Shown here: positions 1-7,417 of the stretch, in pieces | How positions within the stretch are numbered: the stretch's first letter is position 1 | Layout: every line of letters starts with the position of its first letter | Assembly (NCBI GenBank): GCA_964522665.1 | Contig: CAZFVY010000029.1 | Location: 1 to 63,184 of the forward strand | DNA length: 63,184 bases | Direction: 5' to 3' | From: CAZFVY01 sp964522665 | GTDB lineage: Bacteria > Verrucomicrobiota > Verrucomicrobiia > Limisphaerales > CAZFVY01 | The notes under the pieces: model-generated | What the model was told of the DNA's origin: nothing | The model's input: the letters and a program-made list of their open reading frames with translations, nothing else | Databases searched by the model: none | Program-made: the position numbers and the translations under genes

Positions 1-284
1 TGAAATTGCACCGAAAAACCGATTATGTCCACCTATTTCATGAACAGTACACTAGATATGACCGGCTACGGATGAACGGCGAGAATAATCCCTTCCGACC
101 GCGTCGAGGGGTTTTGCCCGCGGCGACACTTCGGTGAAGCGGTCCATTAATCGGTGGATTCAGCGCGTTCCCGCGCGAAGACCCGCCATTGCGCCTGGAG
201 GATTCGGAGCTATATTCATGCGCGCCCGGTGGCGCCGGTTTGGGTTCGGCGGCGCGGGCATTTGATTTAGCAGAACAATCTTGT
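1..284. other. Left-edge non-coding stretch
   Basis: No recognisable gene or RNA is visible. An open frame reaches upstream of the SDR gene (from 189), but those extra residues do not resemble the family, so the stretch is treated as upstream leader. The gene to the left lies outside the window. Confidence 0.4.
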
Positions 285-1025
285 ATGAGCACACTTGCAA
301 ATAAAGTCGCGATCGTCACCGGCGCTTCGCGCGGCATCGGCGCGCGAATCGCGGTCGCCTTGGGCAAAGCCGGCGCGAATGTCGTTGTGAACTACGTCAC
401 CAGCCGCGACGCCGCCGAGCAGGTGGTGAGCGAGCTTGGCGAGGCCGGCGCCCATGCGGTCGCGGTCCAGGCCGACGTCAGCAAACCCGCGGACGCCGCC
501 CGCCTCTTCGACGTGGCGATTGAGCGCTTTGGCAAGGTCGATATCCTCGTCAATAACGCCGGCGTCTTGATTTTTAAGCGGATCGAGGAAACCAGCGACG
601 AGGATTACGCGCAGACGTTCGACATCAATGTTCGCGGAACCTTCCTCATGCTGCGCGAAGCTTCGCGTCGCCTTGAAAACGGCGGGCGCATCGTCAATTT
701 ATCCTCCTCGGTGACCCGCTTGATGGTGCCGGGTTACGGCGTCTATTCGGCCACGAAGGGCGCGGTCGAACAATTAACGCGCGTCTTCGCGAAGGAAGCC
801 GGCGGCTGCGGCATTACGGTGAACTCCGTCTCACCTGGCCCGACCAACACCGAGCTTTTCAACCAAGACAAGAACGAGGAAACGATCAAGCGGCTGGCAG
901 AGATGGCCGCGTTGCGCCGCATCGGCGAACCGGACGAAGTCGCCCGCGTGGTCCTTTTCCTCGTCAGCGACGAGGCGAGTTGGGTCACGGGGCAGAACAT
1001 CGGCGTCAACGGCGGCTTCGCATGA
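285..1025 (+). CDS. SDR family NAD(P)-dependent oxidoreductase (FabG/glucose dehydrogenase-like)
   Basis: This is a 246-residue classical short-chain dehydrogenase/reductase, presumably cytosolic and reducing or oxidising a carbonyl/alcohol with NAD(P). The Rossmann motif TGASRGIG lies near residues 13-20, NNAG near residue 90, and the catalytic Ser plus YSATK (YxxxK) near residues 140-160; the PGP segment after the active site and the C-terminal GQNIGVNGGFA are standard. I chose the ATG at 285 because MSTLANKVAIVTG is the normal N-terminus, whereas the frame extends to 189 with residues that do not fit the family. Length and motifs are complete. The substrate cannot be told from sequence: FabG-like 3-oxoacyl-ACP reductases and sugar/alcohol dehydrogenases share this architecture. 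No operon partner is evident. Confidence 0.92.
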   Translation: MSTLANKVAIVTGASRGIGARIAVALGKAGANVVVNYVTSRDAAEQVVSELGEAGAHAVAVQADVSKPADAARLFDVAIERFGKVDILVNNAGVLIFKRIEETSDEDYAQTFDINVRGTFLMLREASRRLENGGRIVNLSSSVTRLMVPGYGVYSATKGAVEQLTRVFAKEAGGCGITVNSVSPGPTNTELFNQDKNEETIKRLAEMAALRRIGEPDEVARVVLFLVSDEASWVTGQNIGVNGGFA

Positions 1026-1114
1026 TCGCGATTGCCCCGAGACGCTGACGCCGCTCGCCTGGGACTTCCCGGCGGGCGCGCCGGAGAGACGCCGCACGCG
1101 GCACGCGCGAATTC

Positions 1115-1582
1115 ATGGAAAGAGCCAAACCCATCGCGGTCCTCGGCGCCGGCGTGCTGCTGATGCTTGGTCTGCTGTATTGGCTCTTCTTTTCCTCACC
1201 GGCGCGCTATCCGGTTGTCACCGCGACCTTGCTGGGTTACACGAATTCCACGCCCGGCTCGGTCACGGCGGTCTTCGGCATTACCAACCGCGCCGGCGTC
1301 CCGGTCAAACTCCTGGCCGGCTGCGGGATTCAGGTCGAGGCCTCGACCCGAGCGCTGAACGCCGGCTTTTCCGAAACCATCCTCGGCTCCGGCAAGGGGC
1401 TGATTACCGCGATCAGCTTCCAAGCCCCGCCGCGCCGCTGGCGGGCGCGCTGGCGATTCGTGCGGAACACACTGCATGAACGCCTGTTGACTCTACGCGA
1501 CGACTACAATTGGCCGGTCGCTCGCGGCGCCCACGTCATCTACGCCGCCGACAGCCAATGGCTCCCGTCACCGGTCGAGTGA
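1115..1582 (+). CDS. Small membrane-anchored protein of unknown function
   Basis: This 155-residue protein begins with a short basic segment and one hydrophobic helix at about residues 7-27, so it is probably anchored in the inner membrane with the rest outside. The remainder (about 40-150) has alternating hydrophobic and polar residues typical of a small beta-sandwich, with segments such as VTAVFGITNRAGVPVKL that look like an Ig-like or DUF11-like fold. I do not recognise a catalytic motif. It is 89 bp downstream of the SDR gene on the same strand and could be cotranscribed. GC-rich codon use matches the neighbours, which supports it being a real gene. Function is unknown. Confidence 0.6.
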   Translation: MERAKPIAVLGAGVLLMLGLLYWLFFSSPARYPVVTATLLGYTNSTPGSVTAVFGITNRAGVPVKLLAGCGIQVEASTRALNAGFSETILGSGKGLITAISFQAPPRRWRARWRFVRNTLHERLLTLRDDYNWPVARGAHVIYAADSQWLPSPVE

Positions 1583-1595
1583 GACCGAGGCGTCC

Positions 1596-1696
1596 AAGGG
1601 GTCAGAGATGAATAATTACATATTTGGCGTGCGATTTTTCACCCTGTCTCGATCGTCGGGGATTCTTTTTATGCACTTATTCATCTCTGACCCCTT
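1596..1696. repeat. 101-bp element bounded by a perfect 20-bp inverted repeat (REP/RAYT-like)
   Basis: AAGGGGTCAGAGATGAATAA at 1596-1615 is exactly reverse-complementary to 1677-1696, with a 61-bp interior. The GGGGTCAGA ends resemble REP-type termini associated with RAYT (REP-associated tyrosine transposase) genes. No transposase is in the window, so this would be a non-autonomous copy. The long stem could also stop transcription from the gene ending at 1582, but there is no T-tract. The surrounding gene-free stretch (1583-1909) holds nothing else recognisable. Confidence 0.7.
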
Positions 1697-1909
1697 CGGT
1701 CCGGTTGAGATCGACCGTTCGGCGGCTCCGCCGACGCGCGCCGGCAATATGGAAAAAAATTAGCCTCGACCGGCGCGCGGCATTCGGGAGGGCCAACCGC
1801 GGAGTTCGGTGGTGGAGCGGCGTCGGCTATCGAGGGCCACATATATCGTGGCAAGCGGTAAATTCCGCGCAAAGAAATCACTGCCAATTCGCCGGCGTTC
1901 TGCTATGGC

Positions 1910-3322
1910 GTGAGCGGCATGAACTCGTGGTTAATGTTTTTTTGTTCCGCGGCCCTCCTCACGTTCACCGTCATTCCACGCGACGCGGCGGCGCAAGCGG
2001 CGCTCGCGCCCACAAAAACCGGTGACCTGAGCCTCCTGGCTGGCGAGCCCGGCGCCCGGCGTTTGCTTCAGGCGGGCGTCGATGACGATCAGGCGCTGCC
2101 GAGATTGGCCCGCTTGTGCGACCGCTTCGGCCCACGCTTCAGCGGCACAACCAATCTGGAAGCGGCCATCGATTGGATCTTGGAGCGAATGCGCGAGGAT
2201 GGCTTGGAAAACGTCCATGGGGAGCCGGTCATGGTCCCGCATTGGGTGCGCGGCGTGGAGTCAGCGGAATTGATCGAGCCGCGGCCGCGACGGCTCGCCA
2301 TGCTCGGGCTGGGCGGCAGCGTCGCCACGCCGCCCGAGGGCCTCACGGCGGAGGTTCTGGTCGTGCGGAGCTTTGCGGATTTGCAAGCCCACGCCGCCCA
2401 AGCCGCGGGCAAAATCGTGCTCATCAATGAACCGTTCGTCACCTATGGTAAGACGGTCGCGATTCGCTCGCATGGCGCCATTGCAGCCGCCAAGGTTGGC
2501 GCGGTGGCCAGCTTGATTCGGTCGGTCACGCCGTCCTCCCTCCAAACGCCGCATACCGGCATGATGGTGTATGATCCCGCGGTTCCGCCGATTCCCCACG
2601 CCGCTATCACGGTCGAGGACGCCGAAATGATGGCGCGAATGCAGGAGCGCGGGGAAAAAATCATCGTGCGACTGAAGATGTCAGCGCGGACGCTCCCCGA
2701 CGCGCCTTCACGCAATGTCGTCGCCGAGATTACCGGCCGCGAATTCCCGAAGGAAGTGGTAGTCATTAGCGGCCATGTCGATTCGTGGGATGTCGGCCAA
2801 GGCGCCATGGACGATGGCGGCGGGTGCGTCGCCGCATGGGAGGCCGTGCGGTTGATGCGGAAACTGGACCTCCGCCCGCGTCGGACGGTTCGGGTCGTGC
2901 TTTGGACGAACGAAGAAAACGGAGTCGCCGGAGCGAAGGCTTATCGCCGTCAGCACGCCGGCGAACTCGACCAATTCATCCTGGCGATTGAATCGGACGA
3001 GGGCGTCTTCAAACCGCTCGGGTTCAAATTTGCCGGCTCGACGAACGCGTTGGAGCGGCTGCGGCCGGCGAGCGCGTTACTCGCCGGCATCGGGGCCGGC
3101 CAACTCGAATTCGGCGCCGGCGGAACCGACGTTTCGCAATTGCAGAGCGGCGGAGTCCCCATCATGGACCTGGTCGTCGAAGGCGCCAAATATTTCTGGT
3201 ACCACCACACGGAGGCCGACACGATCGATAAACTTGCGCCGGCGGAAATCCAACAATGTGTCGCCGCGCTCGCGGTGATGGCCTACAGCGTGGCCGAGGC
3301 CCCGGAACGTTTGCCGCGCTAG
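1910..3322 (+). CDS. Secreted M28 family metallopeptidase (carboxypeptidase Q-like)
   Basis: This 470-residue protein has an N-terminal signal peptide (hydrophobic core at about 5-20, Ala-rich cleavage region near 26-30), so it is exported. A PA-like insert occupies about 110-260. The M28 di-zinc core is intact: GHVDSWD supplies His289 and Asp291, AMDDGGG the bridging Asp (about 301), TNEENG the Glu pair (about 335-336), ESDEG the next Asp (about 363), and HHTEADT the final His (about 431). It probably trims peptides in the periplasm or outside the cell. A second in-frame ATG at 1919 is an alternative start. The stop codon overlaps the stop of the convergent response regulator gene within a CTAG palindrome (3319-3322). 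Size and motif order match carboxypeptidase Q homologues. Confidence 0.92.
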   Translation: MSGMNSWLMFFCSAALLTFTVIPRDAAAQAALAPTKTGDLSLLAGEPGARRLLQAGVDDDQALPRLARLCDRFGPRFSGTTNLEAAIDWILERMREDGLENVHGEPVMVPHWVRGVESAELIEPRPRRLAMLGLGGSVATPPEGLTAEVLVVRSFADLQAHAAQAAGKIVLINEPFVTYGKTVAIRSHGAIAAAKVGAVASLIRSVTPSSLQTPHTGMMVYDPAVPPIPHAAITVEDAEMMARMQERGEKIIVRLKMSARTLPDAPSRNVVAEITGREFPKEVVVISGHVDSWDVGQGAMDDGGGCVAAWEAVRLMRKLDLRPRRTVRVVLWTNEENGVAGAKAYRRQHAGELDQFILAIESDEGVFKPLGFKFAGSTNALERLRPASALLAGIGAGQLEFGAGGTDVSQLQSGGVPIMDLVVEGAKYFWYHHTEADTIDKLAPAEIQQCVAALAVMAYSVAEAPERLPR

Positions 3323-3729
3323 ACGGCGGCGTGGGAGCGCTGTTGTTCGAGCGCGCGCTCGACGGCGGCGCGGACGGCTTTCGAGCTCAGCGGCTTGAGG
3401 AGCACGTCGAACGCACCTCGCGCCTTGCACTCCGCCCAGACCGATTCCGTGGTCACGGAGGTAATCATGATGACTTCGACCGCAGGCCGCCAATCCTTGA
3501 TCGTATTGATCAATTCGTCGCCGCTCAGGCCCGGCATGATAATGTCCAGCAGGATGACCTGCGGATCGAATTGATGAATCTTTTCCAACGCCGCTTCGCC
3601 GCTTTCGGCCTCGGCGACGATATAATGGGCGGTGGTGAGCATGCCGCGTAAAATCGCGCGGACCGTCCGATCATCGTCAACGATCAAAATCCGCGGGCCA
3701 CTGGTGGGGTCGGAAGCTAGCTTTTCCAT
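3319..3729 (-). CDS. Stand-alone response regulator receiver (CheY-like) protein
   Basis: This 136-residue protein is a single REC domain with a 12-residue leader. The acidic pair is in ILIVDDD near residues 15-20, the phospho-acceptor Asp is in QVILLDIIMPG at about 61, the conserved Thr/Ser is in MITSVT near 90, and Lys is in LLKPLS near 112. There is no output domain, so it acts by protein-protein contact or as a phosphorelay intermediate. No histidine kinase is adjacent; partners could be the hybrid kinases elsewhere in the window. It is convergent with the M28 peptidase gene and overlaps it by 4 bp. Confidence 0.93.
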   Translation of the reverse strand: MEKLASDPTSGPRILIVDDDRTVRAILRGMLTTAHYIVAEAESGEAALEKIHQFDPQVILLDIIMPGLSGDELINTIKDWRPAVEVIMITSVTTESVWAECKARGAFDVLLKPLSSKAVRAAVERALEQQRSHAAV

Positions 3730-4353
3730 GTTATTTTTGAGACGCCCGTCGCGTGGCTCCGTCGAGTCGCGATGGCCGCCGCGCGCGCCGGAGACCGACT
3801 CGGAGCCTATTCTTGTTTTGATGATTCACGATCACGTTGTGGCCGGCGGTTAGCCCGGCCTCAGTCCGGCGCCGGACCTTCCGCGACGTCCGCGGCCATT
3901 GTCCGTTCGCGCGTCCGATGGCGTCGCGTCGCCGCCAAGACGTTCAACCACCCGAGCCTCGGAATGATCCGTCTTGCGCTAGGAATTGAACATGCCCGTA
4001 GGCGTGACGTCTATAGGACATTCCCTTATTTTTGACCTTATCTACCCTTATTTGAGATGAGTTCCAGGAGCAAACGCTTCTTGTCATAGCGAGAGCAAAA
4101 CACGATCAAGTCTGGCGGTCGCTCGGTGGCGTCACTCCGTCGCCTTTCCTTGGCCGCCGTACTGGGGTGAGCGAGGAGGCTTGCTTTTACCCTTAAAACG
4201 GCCGTAGGAACCCGTCATCGTGCGTAATCATTTGTGCATAAACGTTTCGGAAAAAGCTTCACCCACCGCTGCGGGTATGGTTTCGCTTTTTTCAAACTAT
4301 TTCTGCTCCCAAGCATTACTCAATCTGGCGCGTTCCTACTGGCGTTTTAAGGG
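3730..4353. other. Gene-free stretch
   Basis: About 620 bp without a credible gene. AT-richer patches near 4010-4060 and 4215-4330 contrast with the GC-rich flanks, but I see no clear promoter, RNA or repeat. The short open frames here have no family resemblance. Confidence 0.4.
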
Positions 4354-4767
4354 TTACTCGGCCCGGAGCGCCGTCATCGGGTCCACTTTGGCGGCGCGGC
4401 GCGCCGGGACGAGACAGGCCAGGAGAGCCACCGCCAGGAGCAACGCCGTCGCGAAGGTGGCCGGGTCCGCCGGGCTGACCCCAAAAAGCAGGCCGCGCAA
4501 CAGTCGCGTCGCCGACAGAGCGACGGCGAGACCGGCGACCGCTCCCCAAACCGTCAACTTCAAACCTTGCGGAAGATTCTCCAGCCACGCCACGCCGCGC
4601 CGCTCGCGGCAGTTCTCCTGAATCAATTCGAGCCCGCCGAATTGTCGCGCGGCGGCATAGCGCGCCTCCGCGGGCGTCATGCCCGACGCGACATTTTCCT
4701 CGGCCTGCGTCTCCACGTGCGCGCGCATTTCGTCGTCCATCTCCGTGTCGAGTTTTCGCTTCAACAT
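4354..4767 (-). pseudogene. ADOP-type ABC permease relic with large in-frame internal deletion
   Basis: The 137-residue reading frame joins the first ~65 residues of an ADOP permease (DTEMDDEMRAHVETQAEEN, then an ARYAAARQFGG segment) directly to the last ~70 residues (a transmembrane helix, then LLFGVSPADPATF and the closing PARRAAKVDPMTALRAE). The family is normally 800-900 residues, as in the intact copy at 7418-10099. MacB_PCD and FtsX domains and most membrane helices are missing, so it cannot be a working permease. The frame remains open across the junction, which suggests a clean deletion, possibly by recombination. A tiny expressed fusion peptide cannot be excluded but has no known role. 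Confidence 0.85.
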
Positions 4768-4886
4768 GAACGCGCGGAACCGAAGTTTACGAGTGCGAAT
4801 TAGTTTGATCTTTTAGTGAAAGATCTGCCGCTGGGCTGGTGGAAGTTGGGTCTTGGCAAACGGATTTTCGAAGCTAGACTTAAAAC

Positions 4887-5141
4887 GTGAAGGCGTTGGA
4901 AATTACCGTCGAGCCTGACGGCGCTTTGAAGCTGCCGGCGTGCGTCTCACTTCCGGCGCGAGCGCGCCTTGCCGTGCTGGTGTTCGAGTCGTCGGAAATC
5001 GGCCTGGAGGAATCGGACGGCGCGGCGCTTTCAAAGTTGGCGGAGCAGAGCGGCGCATTCGATTTTCTCAAAGAAGAGCCCGAAATCTACAGCGATTTCG
5101 ATATTCTTCCCGGCCGCGAGAACCCCCGCTTCCGCAAATAG
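4887..5141 (+). CDS. Putative antitoxin of a MazEF/PemIK-like pair
   Basis: This 84-residue acidic protein starts at GTG 4887 and is followed 7 bp later by a PemK/MazF-family toxin gene. The N-terminal part (about 1-35, MKALEITVEPDGALKLP) looks like a short AbrB/DUF-type strand-rich DNA-binding segment, and the acidic C-terminal half (SDFDILPGRENPRFRK) is the type of flexible tail that neutralises MazF-like toxins. Toxin-antitoxin order (antitoxin first), small size and tight spacing support the call. Like other antitoxins it would be expected to repress its own operon, but I see no clear operator. Family assignment rests mostly on context. Confidence 0.7.
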   Translation: MKALEITVEPDGALKLPACVSLPARARLAVLVFESSEIGLEESDGAALSKLAEQSGAFDFLKEEPEIYSDFDILPGRENPRFRK

Positions 5142-5148
5142 CGACCGG

Positions 5149-5520
5149 ATGTTCCGACCGGGTGAAATCGTCCACGCCGCGTTCCCTTTCACAGACCTAA
5201 CAAGTTTGAAGCGGAGGCCTTGCTTGGTATTGGCCCAATGCGATGCTCCGGACGATTTCATCGTCGCGTTCATCACCTCCTCGATGAACTCGCCCTCGAG
5301 CGCGAGAACGATCACGGTGGCTCCAAATCATCCGGCGTGGGGCGCGACCGGACTCAAACGGCCGTCCGTTGTACGCGTCGACAAGCTCACGACGCTGCAT
5401 CTCTCCGTGATCAGCGGCGCGATTGGGGTTTTGCCTGGGGATCTCATGAAAGCGACCCGGCGAAAGCTTTGCGATTTACTTTGCGCCACGGAAGGACCAA
5501 GCGCAGGCGGGCAAGCGTGA
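5149..5520 (+). CDS. PemK/MazF family endoribonuclease toxin
   Basis: This 123-residue protein begins FRPGEIVHAAFPF, the typical first strand of PemK/MazF proteins, followed by RRPCLVLAQ and FIVAFITSS strands, then SVVRVDKLTTLHLSVI and a C-terminal helix. These toxins cleave RNA when freed from their antitoxin. I chose ATG 5149 because the frame extends upstream to 4969 only through sequence overlapping the antitoxin gene. The Arg and Ser/Thr positions usual for catalysis (RRP and ITSS) are visible. The last ~10 residues are Gly/Ala-rich and may be dispensable. The pair may serve plasmid-like stabilisation or stress response; that is inference. Confidence 0.85.
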   Translation: MFRPGEIVHAAFPFTDLTSLKRRPCLVLAQCDAPDDFIVAFITSSMNSPSSARTITVAPNHPAWGATGLKRPSVVRVDKLTTLHLSVISGAIGVLPGDLMKATRRKLCDLLCATEGPSAGGQA

Positions 5521-5709
5521 TCCTGGGCGAGCGACAGATCTCACTCGCGTCCCTTGACGATGCCGTGGCCAATTCACGCTGCTTGGCGAGCATCCGCATT
5601 TGAAGTGGGTAGTGGTCCGACCGGCGCTCCGCTTTCGAAAGGACGTTGAATCCGACTTGCGTGGACGGACAACGACCTCGCCTTAAGCAGCCTCGTTTGC
5701 GTTGCGTTT

Positions 5710-6468
5710 TCAAGAAGCGCCTTTCGGATAGACGTAACGATTGGGAATATTCGCCAAAGGCGGCACGTTCCGCCGCGCCGCTTGGAGCAGGTGACCGATA
5801 TTCGCATAAATGTCCCGCTCGCGCCGATGCATCTGCGGCAAGAGTCCCAGTTGGGCGTACGAGACCGGCGTCACATCGAAACAGGTTGTCTCCCATTCGA
5901 AGCCCTTGCCCCAGGTGATTCCGGGCAGCCGCGTTTCAGCGCTGGCGCCGGCGCCGAGGAGCAGGCGCATGATCGGTTCGGCTCGGTTGCTGATCGAGTT
6001 GACCGTGTGGAACAACGGCGTGTGGCCATTGAGTCCAAATTTGTCGATCGCCGCCCGCGCGTCCACCTCCGCGCCCAATTCCACCAGCGCGCGGGCCGCG
6101 TCGAGGTGTCCGTACTCGGCCGCGACGTGCAGCAGGCTCGCGCCGATCAACGGCGTAAACGCGGAGACCAACGTCGTCCGGTGGGTGAGCAACGCCGGGT
6201 TCGCGTGAACCGCCGCCCGCAACGCGTCGGGGTCGTTCAGTAAGACGGGCGCCAACGCCGGGTCATCCAAGGTCGCTCCGCGCGCGAGCAGTAGTCGCAG
6301 GCAATCGACAAAACCGTCGGAGCGCGAGTACATCTCCGTGAGCCACTGTATGAGCGTGCGGCCCCGCACCAAGCCTTGCGGCGAGAGTCCGGCGTCCAGG
6401 ACCGCGCGCAGTTCGGACGGCGCGTGACATTCGATGGCGCCCAGGAAGGAATCTTCGAGCGGGTTCAT
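5710..6468 (-). CDS. Ankyrin repeat protein
   Basis: This 252-residue protein contains ankyrin-type helices: LLHVAAEYGHLDAARALVEL with GAEVDA at about 122-150, then NGHTPLFHTV and IMRLLLGAGASAETRL at about 160-200, with weaker repeats upstream (FVDCLRLLLARGATLDDP). Ankyrin proteins mediate protein-protein contacts; no enzymatic domain is visible. ATG 6468 is preferred to the upstream start at 6516 because the latter would overlap the GNAT gene and adds non-homologous residues. It lies 25 bp downstream of the GNAT gene on the same strand, so the two are probably cotranscribed. No signal peptide is visible, suggesting a cytosolic protein. Confidence 0.82.
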   Translation of the reverse strand: MNPLEDSFLGAIECHAPSELRAVLDAGLSPQGLVRGRTLIQWLTEMYSRSDGFVDCLRLLLARGATLDDPALAPVLLNDPDALRAAVHANPALLTHRTTLVSAFTPLIGASLLHVAAEYGHLDAARALVELGAEVDARAAIDKFGLNGHTPLFHTVNSISNRAEPIMRLLLGAGASAETRLPGITWGKGFEWETTCFDVTPVSYAQLGLLPQMHRRERDIYANIGHLLQAARRNVPPLANIPNRYVYPKGAS

Positions 6469-6493
6469 TTTTTCAGCGTGATGGTTGGGCGCC

Positions 6494-7255
6494 TCAGGGC
6501 GCGGGGATGACGGCATTGAGAATGTGCGCGAAAGGGACGAATCCGGCTTTCTGGAGCGTTTGACGCGAGGCGATGTTGGCTGGGTTGCAACGAGCCGCGG
6601 GCACGGCGCCGAGTTCGTAACAGGCCCGTTTCAGCTCCTGGACAATGTAGGAGCCGAAGCCCCGCCTCCGAAACGGTTCCGCGACTTCCATGTAGATGTC
6701 GCCGTAGGGCCGGTTGTAATGGAACAGTATCCCGCCGGTCGCGACGGTCGCGCCCGCGAGTTCCAACGTCCACTCGCCTCCGCCTTGCCGTCGTTCCAAC
6801 GCGGCCCGGGTTTCCACTTCCGGCGTGACCGCGCGCAGAACCGCGCCGTTGGCGGGCAGCGCCGTGGTGACTTCGTCCGCAAAGACAATTTTCTCGCTCG
6901 CGAGCTCGCGGCCGTACGCGTGCAACATGACGGCCAGCAGCGTGTCGTTGCTTTGGACTTCGAAATAGCGGGCTTCGCTGGCCGCTAGAAAAGCTTCGAA
7001 CAGATCGAACGCCTGTCCGCGATACGGTGGCGCCACGTAAAACTCAAAAACCGTCGGTTTGTCCTTCCAAGGCCCGCCGATCGCGATCGAGCCAAAGCCG
7101 GCGGTGGCGCCCTCGATTTCCAGCAAGTACGACAAGGTCCAGCCCTCGCGCCGATGGATTGAGTCGTGCACGATCTGACAATTCATCTCCAACCGCTGCC
7201 GCGTCCGCAGTGGCAGAATTATCTGCGATGAGGTTAGCTTGGCTTGAACTTGCAT
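6494..7255 (-). CDS. GNAT family N-acetyltransferase
   Basis: This 253-residue protein appears to hold a degenerate N-terminal GNAT-like half (around VFEFYVAPPYRGQAFDLFEAF, residues ~70-95) and a canonical C-terminal GNAT domain with the acetyl-CoA loop FRRRGFGSYIVQEL near residues 195-210, followed by NPANIASRQTLQKAGF, the usual last motif of the fold. It would transfer an acetyl group to an unknown amine. ATG 7255 fits because the frame upstream (to 7387) runs into an ADOP permease tail relic and has no homology. The ankyrin gene follows 25 bp downstream, so the two may be functionally linked. Confidence 0.85.
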   Translation of the reverse strand: MQVQAKLTSSQIILPLRTRQRLEMNCQIVHDSIHRREGWTLSYLLEIEGATAGFGSIAIGGPWKDKPTVFEFYVAPPYRGQAFDLFEAFLAASEARYFEVQSNDTLLAVMLHAYGRELASEKIVFADEVTTALPANGAVLRAVTPEVETRAALERRQGGGEWTLELAGATVATGGILFHYNRPYGDIYMEVAEPFRRRGFGSYIVQELKRACYELGAVPAARCNPANIASRQTLQKAGFVPFAHILNAVIPAP

Positions 7256-7277
7256 CTGAAACAGTAATGGCAAAGGT

Positions 7278-7397
7278 TCAGTCGGCGCGCAACGCCGCAA
7301 TCGGATCGACCCGCGCCGCGCGGCGGGCGGGAAGCGTGCGCGCCGGCAGCGTCGCCGGCGCGAGCAAGAGGACCACCGCGCCGTCAACGGCCGGGTC
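7278..7397 (-). pseudogene. C-terminal tail relic of a second ADOP permease
   Basis: Reading the minus strand gives DPAVDGAVVLLLAPATLPA, followed by an Arg/Ala-rich stretch and the closing RVDPIAALRAD with its own stop at 7278. This is the stereotyped last ~40 residues of ADOP/MacB-type permeases. It lies directly downstream of the intact permease, whose own tail (PARRAAASDPMQALRASR) ends at 7418, so this is a second, different tail. The rest of that gene is missing, which points to a former tandem permease array that was deleted or recombined. Confidence 0.75.
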
Positions 7398-7417
7398 CCG
7401 CGGGTTCACGGTGAAAT

